From CAYTLQ01 sp964438715 (GTDB taxonomy: Bacteria > Bacteroidota > Ignavibacteria > Ignavibacteriales > Ignavibacteriaceae), in NCBI GenBank assembly GCA_964438715.1, contig CAYTLQ010000027.1, positions 1 through 16,571 on the forward strand: a stretch of 16,571 nt of DNA, given 5' to 3'. Under the pieces are notes generated by a model, which made no database searches, was not told the DNA's origin, and saw only the letters and a program-made list of their open reading frames with translations. Both the position numbers and the translations under genes were made by a program. Positions 1 through 6,694 of the stretch are shown here, one piece after another (position 1 is the stretch's first letter; every line of letters begins with the position of its first letter).

Positions 1-2
1 CT

Positions 3-71
3 AATGATACTCCTGAGGGCAGAGCAAATAACAGAAGAGTTGATATTATAATAGTAAAAAATAAAAGGTGA
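3..71 (+). CDS. C-terminal end of an OmpA/MotB-family protein (partial, cut by the window start)
   Basis: An open frame enters from the left edge and stops at TGA 69-71. It encodes 22 residues including NDTPEGRANNRRVDIII. This is the closing motif of the OmpA-like peptidoglycan-binding domain (NDT.EGR..NRRV.I..), and the wording is closest to MotB-type stator proteins. The MotB encoded later in this window ends with the equivalent NRRVSIIV. The stop lies 3 bases before the fliW ATG, and the fliW ribosome-binding site lies inside this gene's last codons, so the two are almost certainly co-transcribed. A second motor-type stator subunit upstream is the favoured reading. Another OmpA-family lipoprotein cannot be excluded because the membrane segment is outside the window. 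Confidence 0.75.
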   Translation, partial: NDTPEGRANNRRVDIIIVKNKR

Positions 72-74
72 AAA

Positions 75-458
75 ATGAAGATAAATACTTATCAATTTGG
101 TGAAATCGAATTTGATGAAAATCATATAATTTCTTTCTCAGATGGCATTATCGGATTCGAGAACCTGAAAAAATTCATTTTGTTAAGTCAGGAAGATGGT
201 TTATTTTTCTGGTTAACTTCGGTCGATGAGCCGGAAATAGTATTTCCGTTATTTCCTGTAAAATTGCTGGTGAATGAATACAATGAAATTGAAAATTTTG
301 AGGCATTTGGAATAGTGAAACTTGATAAAACACCCTCGAATATTTCTATTAATCTAAAAGCGCCGGTTTACCTGAATCAGGAACAACGGGTCGGATATCA
401 GAAAATATTCGATGATGACAAATACCCCTTGAATTACCAACTGTTCGTTGAAAATTAA
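75..458 (+). CDS. fliW: Flagellar assembly factor FliW (CsrA antagonist)
   Basis: The 127-residue product is slightly shorter than Bacillus FliW (about 140). It carries the family's N-terminal pattern: a short beta strand, then GIIGFENLKKFILL (residues 24-37), then WLTSVDEPEIVFPL (46-59), matching the FliW G.pGFe.....L pattern and the SVd.P...F block. FliW is a cytoplasmic protein. In Bacillus and Campylobacter it binds CsrA and relieves repression of flagellin translation, and flagellin in turn titrates FliW. Here it sits immediately upstream of csrA (17 bases between them), the standard arrangement for this partner switch. An AAAGGTG ribosome-binding site precedes ATG 75. No flagellin gene is in the window. 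Confidence 0.93.
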   Translation: MKINTYQFGEIEFDENHIISFSDGIIGFENLKKFILLSQEDGLFFWLTSVDEPEIVFPLFPVKLLVNEYNEIENFEAFGIVKLDKTPSNISINLKAPVYLNQEQRVGYQKIFDDDKYPLNYQLFVEN

Positions 459-475
459 ACTAAAGTACACCATCT

Positions 476-724
476 ATGCTAGTTCTCACAAGAAAAATCA
501 ATGAAAAAATCCGGATTGGTCCCGATATAGTCATCAGTGTTGTGTCGGTTTCTGAAAATCAGGTGAAAATCGGAATAGAAGCTCCTGCTTCGGTAAAAAT
601 TCTTAGGGATGAGTTATATGAAAATGTAAAGAATCTGAATGTTGAAGCTATTGAAAAGAGTAAGAAAGCTTCCATCGAAGATCTTAAATCACTGAAAATT
701 AAAAAAATAAATAATAATGAATGA
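476..724 (+). CDS. csrA: Carbon storage / flagellar translational regulator CsrA
   Basis: The start MLVLTRKINEKIRIG is the canonical CsrA first strand, with the RNA-contacting Leu4 and Arg6. The KIGIEAP block is followed by ILRDELYENV, which holds the second conserved RNA-binding arginine (residue 44, as in E. coli CsrA). CsrA is a small homodimer that binds GGA motifs near ribosome-binding sites and usually blocks translation; in FliW-containing bacteria its main target is flagellin mRNA. At 82 residues it is longer than the 61-residue E. coli protein, with a Lys- and Glu-rich tail from about residue 58. In Bacillus-type CsrA the C-terminal extension forms part of the FliW docking surface, consistent with fliW next door. 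The ribosome-binding site is weak. The last 8 bases overlap the next gene, suggesting translational coupling. Confidence 0.96.
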   Translation: MLVLTRKINEKIRIGPDIVISVVSVSENQVKIGIEAPASVKILRDELYENVKNLNVEAIEKSKKASIEDLKSLKIKKINNNE

Positions 725-1451
725 AGATAATTTAAAGAGCATCCGTATTCTGGTTGTCGATGATTCGGATGTAATTCAGCAAACATTGAAACAGTTTTTT
801 GAAGATTATTTCTTTGAAGTTACTACCTGTTCCGATGGGTTGGAAGGATTACAAAAAGCTGTAGAACTAAAACCTGCTGTTATTTTTCTCGATTTAATGA
901 TGCCTAATTTTGACGGTTTAAAGATGTTGCAGGTAAAAAAAGTTCTTGCTGAAATAAAAGATATTCCGGTGATTGTAATAAGTGCGAATACCGATCGCAG
1001 AAATGTATTAGCAGCAATTGAAGCGGGCGCCGATAAGGTTGTTTCTAAGCCATTGCAGAAAAATTTAATAATGCGTTACCTCAATGAACTTATCGGTGAT
1101 AAGCTCTTCGAGCATCAAAAGGAGCACTCCGGTACTAAGCACATAGAAAAATCCGATGAACATATTATTAAAACTGATCTCGTACAGTTTTTTATTGAAT
1201 CGTTTTCTCAAAAAAAGGAAAAAATAATCGATAGTCTTAACAGAAAAGATTTTTCAACTCTTAAAACACTGGCACACGAAATTAAAGGATCCGGTGGAAC
1301 AATTGGTCACATGGAATTAAGCAAAATTGCAGAAGAAATTGAGTCGAAGGAGATACGCTCTGAAACGGACTGGATGTATATCGAATTGAAATGCAGTCAA
1401 TTGTTCCAGCAGGTAAAAAAAATTAAGGATGAAGTAGTTCGGGAAGGATGA
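717..1451 (+). CDS. Receiver domain fused to a C-terminal Hpt (phosphotransfer) domain
   Basis: This 244-residue protein has two phosphorelay domains. Residues 8-125 form a CheY-like receiver with acidic pocket D15/D16, phosphoacceptor D59 (FLDLMMP), S89 and K111 (SKP). Residues about 152-240 form a helical Hpt domain with the signature TLAHEIKGSGG, placing the phosphorylatable histidine at H187. A polar linker (about 130-150) separates them. There is no DNA-binding or enzymatic output domain, so the likely role is to pass phosphate between receivers. The start overlaps csrA by 8 bases and the end is 7 bases before motA. Partners inferred from context are the histidine kinase and two receivers downstream. 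Domain identity is secure; the direction of phosphate flow is inference. Confidence 0.9.
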   Translation: MNEDNLKSIRILVVDDSDVIQQTLKQFFEDYFFEVTTCSDGLEGLQKAVELKPAVIFLDLMMPNFDGLKMLQVKKVLAEIKDIPVIVISANTDRRNVLAAIEAGADKVVSKPLQKNLIMRYLNELIGDKLFEHQKEHSGTKHIEKSDEHIIKTDLVQFFIESFSQKKEKIIDSLNRKDFSTLKTLAHEIKGSGGTIGHMELSKIAEEIESKEIRSETDWMYIELKCSQLFQQVKKIKDEVVREG

Positions 1452-1458
1452 TCTTTAC

Positions 1459-2316
1459 ATGTTTATAATTATTGGAATCGTTGTCGTTCTCGGGGCTGTT
1501 GTTGTAGGATTTACAATGGCGGGTGGTGAACTGGCTGTGCTCATTCAGATTTCGGAATTTGTTACAATCGGCGGAGCAGTTATAGGAAGCCTTTTAATTT
1601 CAGCCCCTCTTTCAACAATTAAAAAAGTTGTAGCCGCTATTCCTAAAGCTATGAGCGCCAAGCACGATACAAAACAAGATTATCTGGAATTGTTGAAATC
1701 ATTTTACGATTTATTTCTCATTGCACAAAGAGACGGTTTGCTTGCAATAGAGAAGCATATTGAAAAGCCGAAAGAAAGCGACATCCTATCGAGGAATAAA
1801 AAGTTTATTGGTAATGCTACAGTTGTTGCATATTTCTGCGATACACTCAAGGTAATGTTATCCGGCGGAGTTCCTCCACATGAGTTAGAGTCTCTTATGG
1901 AAACAGAAATAGAAACCTTTAAACTTGAATCGGAGCCCGTTCCTGCTTTGCTGGGAAAGATGGCAGATGCGTTACCGGGATTAGGTATTGTTGCCGCAGT
2001 GTTAGGAATCATTGTAACAATGGGTAGTATCGATCAGGGAGCTGCGACTGTAGGTCACCATGTGGCGGCGGCGCTTGTAGGTACCTTTTTGGGCGTGCTT
2101 CTTTCGTATGGCATTTTTAATCCGATAGCGACTAATATTAATCATCTTATCGAAACAGAGATACGATATTTTGAAACAATTAAAGCAAGCATTGTGGCTT
2201 ACGCAAAAGGTAATCCACCAATAGTTGCAGTTGAAATAGCAAGAAGAACTATTTTTTCCGATAGCCGTCCTTCATTTACCGAACTCGAATCGTATCTACG
2301 AGGTAAAAAGGAATAG
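1459..2316 (+). CDS. motA: Flagellar motor stator protein MotA
   Basis: At 285 residues this matches E. coli MotA closely. Four hydrophobic segments lie near residues 1-20, 32-52, 170-190 and 200-225, with the large cytoplasmic loop between segments 2 and 3. The residues that engage rotor protein FliG are visible as R91 and E98 (AQRDGLLAIEKH). The functional prolines fall at P173 (DALPGLG) and P222 (FNP), the same numbers as in E. coli. MotA with MotB forms the inner-membrane ion channel that powers flagellar rotation. A GGAAGGA site, overlapping the end of the preceding gene, lies about 10 bases before ATG 1459. motB follows after 3 bases. The family also includes Na+-type PomA; the MotB partner's sequence favours the proton type. 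Confidence 0.96.
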   Translation: MFIIIGIVVVLGAVVVGFTMAGGELAVLIQISEFVTIGGAVIGSLLISAPLSTIKKVVAAIPKAMSAKHDTKQDYLELLKSFYDLFLIAQRDGLLAIEKHIEKPKESDILSRNKKFIGNATVVAYFCDTLKVMLSGGVPPHELESLMETEIETFKLESEPVPALLGKMADALPGLGIVAAVLGIIVTMGSIDQGAATVGHHVAAALVGTFLGVLLSYGIFNPIATNINHLIETEIRYFETIKASIVAYAKGNPPIVAVEIARRTIFSDSRPSFTELESYLRGKKE

Positions 2317-2319
2317 ATC

Positions 2320-3096
2320 ATGTCCGATTCCCCGAAAAACGAAACTCCCATAATAATTAAAAAAGTTAATAAGGGTGGGCATGGTCATCACGGAGGCGCT
2401 TGGAAGGTAGCGTATGCTGATTTTGTTACGGCTATGATGGCACTCTTCATAGTATTGTGGATTATGAGTCAGGGTAATGAAGTACGGAAAGAAGTTGCAG
2501 AATATTTCCGTAATCCAATATCGGTCGCATACGGAAAGGGAGCGAGTATCATTGAGGGTAAGGGAAAAGATATTGCCGACTCCAAAATGCTTAAAAAACA
2601 AATGCAGGAAATGGAGGAGCAAAAACTCCGTCAGATGGGTGAAGAGATTGTTCGGCAAATGAAGGAAGATCCTGAATTCCAGGAAATGCTTGCAAATGTT
2701 GAAGTGCAGATTGTTGATGAAGGTTTAAAAATTGAATTGCTTGAAGGCGGACGGGATGTTTTTTTTGACATCGGCACCGCAAATCTTAAACCAAAAGCTA
2801 AGAATTTATTGCAGAAAATTGGTGCACAGTTAGATAAACTAAATAACCAGATTGTTATAGAAGGGCATACCGATGCCAGACCCTATATGAATGAAGGCAC
2901 CGGATACTCAAACTACGATTTAAGTAGTGATAGAGCGAATTCAGCAAGAAAAGCTCTCGTAAGTGGTGGATTGACAGAGTCGCGCGTATATGAAATTCGT
3001 GGATATGCGGATAAGAAACTGAAAAATCCAAATGACCCTTTCGATTTAGTAAACAGAAGGGTAAGTATAATAGTAAAATACATTGGCGGAAAATGA
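2320..3096 (+). CDS. motB: Flagellar motor stator protein MotB, proton type
   Basis: The 258-residue protein begins with a basic cytoplasmic tail and the hallmark HGGAWKVAYADFVTAMMA. This places the ion-binding aspartate at D34 at the start of the only membrane segment (about 28-50). This sequence is typical of H+-type MotB rather than Na+-type PomB. Residues about 85-118 are charged and helix-prone (plug/linker region). Residues 145-255 are an OmpA-like domain with IEGHTDARP (179-187), the DLSSDRANSAR helix and NRRVSIIV. It anchors the stator to peptidoglycan. AAGGA precedes the ATG. Its stop overlaps the next start as ATGA at 3093-3096, the signature of translational coupling between a stator gene and a receiver gene. 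Confidence 0.96.
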   Translation: MSDSPKNETPIIIKKVNKGGHGHHGGAWKVAYADFVTAMMALFIVLWIMSQGNEVRKEVAEYFRNPISVAYGKGASIIEGKGKDIADSKMLKKQMQEMEEQKLRQMGEEIVRQMKEDPEFQEMLANVEVQIVDEGLKIELLEGGRDVFFDIGTANLKPKAKNLLQKIGAQLDKLNNQIVIEGHTDARPYMNEGTGYSNYDLSSDRANSARKALVSGGLTESRVYEIRGYADKKLKNPNDPFDLVNRRVSIIVKYIGGK

Positions 3097-3503
3097 AAGA
3101 GCATATTTTAATAATGGAAGATGATCCATTTACACAGCAGTTCTATACCTATTTGTTTCGTAGAACAAATTATCAGATTACTGTTACTGACAACGGCGAT
3201 GAATTCCTCCGCATTGTTGAAAATGAGAAGCTCGCATTAATTATTTTGGATATTAATCTCAAAAATACATATCTCAATAACGAAAAAGTTGATGGAGTAT
3301 ATCTCTCAAAAATTATAAAATCGGATCCTCGGCACGCCGCAATTCCTGTTTTATTAGTAACTGCGTATCAAAACAAACTCAACGGCCGCGACCTGATGGC
3401 AGAGAGTATGGCAAACGACTATATCTTAAAACCAATAACAGATTTCAATGATCTGTTAACAAAAATTGAAAAACTGAAATTATCCGCAGATGCAGCAAGA
3501 TAA
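3093..3503 (+). CDS. Stand-alone receiver (CheY-like) protein with an insertion after the phosphoacceptor
   Basis: The 136 residues make up a single receiver domain. The pocket is E9/D10/D11 (IMEDDP), the phosphoacceptor D53 (IILDINL), T90 (LLVTAY) and K113 (LKP), so the catalytic set is complete. Unusually, the loop after D53 is longer: the conserved glycine that normally follows 8 residues after the Asp is 15 away (G68), and the usual proline is missing. There is no output domain. Its coupling to motB by a 4-base overlap suggests an effector that binds a protein target such as the motor, as CheY does, or a phosphate intermediate in the relay with the neighbouring proteins. It is not called CheY because the insertion is atypical and no chemotaxis genes are in view. 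Confidence 0.88.
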   Translation: MKEHILIMEDDPFTQQFYTYLFRRTNYQITVTDNGDEFLRIVENEKLALIILDINLKNTYLNNEKVDGVYLSKIIKSDPRHAAIPVLLVTAYQNKLNGRDLMAESMANDYILKPITDFNDLLTKIEKLKLSADAAR

Positions 3504-4155
3504 TATACTCATCGTTGAAGATGACATTGATACCAGATTTATTCTTGAACGATTACTTAAGAAAAATCAGTACAATGTCCTTACTGCCAATAACGGCTCT
3601 GAAGCATTGCAGGTACTTGAAACTTTTGAGCCAAAGGTTATTGTTGCTGACTGGACAATGCCGGTTATGGACGGAGTCCAATTATGCCACAGCATTAAAC
3701 AGTCCGAACGATGGAAGTCGATTTATTTTATTCTTCTTACTGCCCGCTCTTCTCTAAAGGATAGGGTAACCGGTCTCGATTTTGGTGCGGATGACTTTCT
3801 TGTTAAGCCTGTGGAAAATCAGGAACTGTTTGCCCGAATACGATCTGGTATAAGAATATATAATCTTCAATACGAGCTTCGAAAATCGGAACATAACAAA
3901 GCTTTAATAGAGTTAGCGTGTACAATTGGTCATCAGTTGAATAATCCGTTAAGTAGTCTGCTAATCACCCTCAAAAATCTTGAGCTTGAAGTAAAAGAGA
4001 AAGGTGTTTCGCAAGATGAGGATTTTCAATTGATTTATAAGGCTATCGGCAGAATTACGAATGCAGTAGAGGCGTTAAAGAATATTCAAAACCCTGAAGT
4101 TGTTTCATATTCTAATGAACAGGGTATGTTGAAAATTCCAGGATTAAAGGAGTAG
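3490..4155 (+). CDS. Receiver domain fused to an orphan HisKA-type (DHp) helix pair
   Basis: Residues 1-122 of 221 are a receiver: E10/D11/D12, phosphoacceptor D54 (VADWTMP), T84, K106 (VKP), in the PhoB/OmpR style. After a helical linker (IYNLQYELRKSEHNKALIE) comes an H-box, CTIGHQLNNPLSSLL, placing H148 where histidine kinases carry the phosphorylated histidine. A second helix follows (IYKAIGRITNAVEALKNI, about 182-199). The protein stops there: there is no ATP-binding HATPase domain, and none is encoded just downstream. The H-box has Gln after the His where kinases have Glu. It may be a dimerising phosphotransferase (Spo0B/ChpT-like in concept) or a dimerisation module only. It starts 14 bases inside the previous gene and ends 8 bases before the next. 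Confidence 0.87.
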   Translation: MQQDNILIVEDDIDTRFILERLLKKNQYNVLTANNGSEALQVLETFEPKVIVADWTMPVMDGVQLCHSIKQSERWKSIYFILLTARSSLKDRVTGLDFGADDFLVKPVENQELFARIRSGIRIYNLQYELRKSEHNKALIELACTIGHQLNNPLSSLLITLKNLELEVKEKGVSQDEDFQLIYKAIGRITNAVEALKNIQNPEVVSYSNEQGMLKIPGLKE

Positions 4156-4163
4156 GGGGTATT

Positions 4164-4823
4164 ATGCTGCCCCGTGTTGACAATGTAGGTTCAGGTGTTA
4201 ATTTCCGAAAAGGTGATATTCGGACGGGAAAGTTCGATAAATTATTTTCCGGTGGTGTGAATGAAAAAATTGCCGGAATGAATGATTCCGTTGTCTTTTC
4301 TCCCGCGGCACAGTTTTTACAAAAGTTGGATTGGGAATTACAAGAAATCCGCAAAACCGGCAATTCACGCTTTGTATTTCGCTTTATGATCGGGGATATT
4401 GAATTCAGAACAATTATCGATAAAGCTGAACTCTACCATAGTGAGTGGCAAACATTTCTCGCACTTGCTACCCTCAACATAAAAGCTGGTACAATTTCAT
4501 GTACTTGTGAATACAGAGTCCATCGAAATACAATTTCCGCAAGGCATTACAACACCCCCGATATATCCCATTTTCATAATTATTTCATAAGGGAGTTTCA
4601 ACAGTTATCTGCCATTGATACTCTTCCGTTTTCATTCGCCCCGCAATTAACCGACTCAACGGAGACGAATAACCTTATTAATGAGTGTGCAAACATATTT
4701 TATGGTCTGCTTTTATTGCTTGAGAAACTCAATGAATTTGAAATAGCGAAGTTTCCTCAAAAAGCATATAATGGGCAAATGCTGAGTATTATCAAATTGT
4801 CGTATTATGAAGAGAAAAAATGA
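4164..4823 (+). CDS. Unrecognised 219-residue protein inside the motility/phosphorelay operon
   Basis: I do not recognise a family. The start is well supported by AAAGGAG and GGGGG tracts 5-15 bases before ATG 4164. The protein is soluble, with no signal peptide or membrane helix. The first 40 residues are Gly-rich and basic and look disordered. A short motif, VVFSPAAQFLQKL (43-55), starts a helix. Residues about 67-125 alternate like a beta-rich domain (FVFRFMIGDIEF, LATLNIKAGTISCTCEYRV). Residues about 133-195 look mostly helical (FHNYFIREFQQL, then IFYGLLLLLEKL). Its stop overlaps the kinase start in an ATGA, so it is made together with the kinase. It could be a flagellar accessory protein or a kinase adaptor; neither is shown by the sequence. 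Confidence 0.8.
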   Translation: MLPRVDNVGSGVNFRKGDIRTGKFDKLFSGGVNEKIAGMNDSVVFSPAAQFLQKLDWELQEIRKTGNSRFVFRFMIGDIEFRTIIDKAELYHSEWQTFLALATLNIKAGTISCTCEYRVHRNTISARHYNTPDISHFHNYFIREFQQLSAIDTLPFSFAPQLTDSTETNNLINECANIFYGLLLLLEKLNEFEIAKFPQKAYNGQMLSIIKLSYYEEKK

Positions 4824-6694
4824 GCGAAACAGCTGAAAATCTCACCGTTAGTAAAAATTTTAAGAAGTTGAGGGATTTTAAGTTACTTGAAGACCTGCCC
4901 GATAGCAGGCCTATTGCTGTACTTACCTATGACGAGAAAATTATTTTTACTAATAAATCATTCGAACTGAATTTTCATCTGAAAGAAGATGACAATATAA
5001 AACAGCTTGTATCGGAACCATCTCTTTCTTCCTTTATGCGCAGTCTTATACAAAGTAAGTATAGAGCAGTGCAGATTGAAGCGGCAATATTTCTCAATGG
5101 TAATGATACACCGGTTAATTATATAGTTGACTGTGAAAGAGTCATACTGGAAGGTGAAGAATTCCTTTTATTACTTTTCAGTTCTGTGTTGGAAAAGAAA
5201 ATCATTGAGTCGAAAATTAACTTATTGCACAATGCTCTTGATTCAGGCGGTGTGCCGGTTCTCATAACCGATTCGGATGGCCGAATTACTTATATGACGC
5301 ATTCATTCGAAACAGTACTCGATAAAAAGATTGAAAATGTTTACCGGCTTTCGGTACTCACCGTTTTTGAGGAACTGCTCGATCGATTTCAGTTAGAGAG
5401 ACTACGCGAAAGTTTAACTAATCATTCTGTTTGGGAGGGAGTAGCTCAGGGCGCAGATAAAGCAGGTAGTGAATGGTATAAGGAAATTAAAGTTACCCCA
5501 GTCATCACCGATCATAATCTTCCTACAAATTTTATTGTTACGGTAAATGATATAACAGTATATGTAAGGAATAATCAGTTAATTAAAAGTTCAGCAGATC
5601 ATCTCAGCGCAATACTTGATAATATTTCAGATCCGGTTTTAATTGTTCGCATGTCATATGAGGAATACCTTATAGATAATGCGAACCGAAATTTTCTGAA
5701 ACTCCTTAATGCCGAGAAAGCTGAGATTGTTGAGAAAACCGTGCAACAAATTCTCGAACCGGTGCTGAATACGAATGTGCTGATTGCAGTTAGTGAAATT
5801 CAAAAGGGGATTGTGCATGAATCAAACTTCCGGTATAGCGATAGTCGTACTTCTTCTGAATATATCGTAAAAGTGACATCCATTGAACTGAAGCCCGGTG
5901 TATCGGGCTATTTTATCTTGTCTATGACGGATATTACCGAGCAGATAAAAACACAGGAAAAAATACAACGGGCGTACGAAAAAGAAATGCAATTGAACAG
6001 ATTGAAGTCGGCATTTCTTGCAAATATGTCACACGAAATACGAACTCCTTCTGTGGCAATAATTGGATATGCGAACCTTCTTTGTGATGACATTGAGGCT
6101 GGCATTTATGATTCTGTCAGTGAGATGGTGAATTTTTTACGCGATGGTATTAAGCGTCTGTTAAAACTCATAGACGATATTGTTGAAGTTTCAATGTTAG
6201 AATCCGGCGACCTTATGCTGGATTATCAAAAATGCAGAGTTTCAGATTTACTACATCAATCATACCAGCGATTGAAGGATTTGGCAAAGGATAAAAATGT
6301 TTCCATTTATACCGACTACGACGAGGAAGAACTGGAAATTGAAACTGACCCGGAGAAGTTCAAAAAGATAGTTGAATCGGTGATTGATAACGCAATTAAA
6401 TATAATGTACCCGGTGGAAAAGTGTTTATTAAAACTGTTTCCTCTGAGGATAGCCTAACGGTGTATGTATCTGATACAGGCAGAGGAATTGATGAGAAAA
6501 AAATCGATCTCATTCTTCAACCGTTTATGCAGGAAGAAGAAGAGGGACATAAACGCAGGTTCGAAGGCGCCGGACTTGGACTCACAATTGCAAATGGACT
6601 GACAAAAGCATTGAAGGGAGAATTAAAGATAAAAAGCCGGCAATCAGAGGGGACTACCGTCGTTATAAAATTTCCTGCATATCGGCCAATCTAA
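4820..6694 (+). CDS. Soluble PAS-domain sensor histidine kinase
   Basis: The 624-residue protein has no membrane segment, so it senses something in the cytoplasm or through a partner. Three PAS-like modules are likely at about 18-125, 135-250 and 260-378; the second and third have the typical PAS opening (HNALDSGGVPVLITDSDGRI, DNISDPVLIV) and end in ND/TDIT. The HisKA domain carries H405 in ANMSHEIRTP, followed by Ser411 where most kinases have Leu. The HATPase domain has the N-box N524 (DNAIKYN), G1 DTGRGI (552-557) and G2 GAGLGL (583-588), so it should be active. It is a non-hybrid kinase with no receiver of its own. The three receiver proteins upstream in the same operon are its probable partners. 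It is translationally coupled to the preceding gene. Confidence 0.95.
   Translation: MSETAENLTVSKNFKKLRDFKLLEDLPDSRPIAVLTYDEKIIFTNKSFELNFHLKEDDNIKQLVSEPSLSSFMRSLIQSKYRAVQIEAAIFLNGNDTPVNYIVDCERVILEGEEFLLLLFSSVLEKKIIESKINLLHNALDSGGVPVLITDSDGRITYMTHSFETVLDKKIENVYRLSVLTVFEELLDRFQLERLRESLTNHSVWEGVAQGADKAGSEWYKEIKVTPVITDHNLPTNFIVTVNDITVYVRNNQLIKSSADHLSAILDNISDPVLIVRMSYEEYLIDNANRNFLKLLNAEKAEIVEKTVQQILEPVLNTNVLIAVSEIQKGIVHESNFRYSDSRTSSEYIVKVTSIELKPGVSGYFILSMTDITEQIKTQEKIQRAYEKEMQLNRLKSAFLANMSHEIRTPSVAIIGYANLLCDDIEAGIYDSVSEMVNFLRDGIKRLLKLIDDIVEVSMLESGDLMLDYQKCRVSDLLHQSYQRLKDLAKDKNVSIYTDYDEEELEIETDPEKFKKIVESVIDNAIKYNVPGGKVFIKTVSSEDSLTVYVSDTGRGIDEKKIDLILQPFMQEEEEGHKRRFEGAGLGLTIANGLTKALKGELKIKSRQSEGTTVVIKFPAYRPI

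Noticed and set aside
2296..2658. Minus-strand frame of 120 residues opposite motB
   Set aside because: It is a shadow of motB: the + strand frame has clear MotB motifs, and the minus product has none and no ribosome-binding site.
3490..4155. Receiver-DHp protein as a full hybrid kinase broken by a frameshift
   Set aside because: No HATPase motifs (N-box, DxGxG, GxGxG) are visible in any frame between 4100 and 4820; the next gene has its own strong ribosome-binding site.
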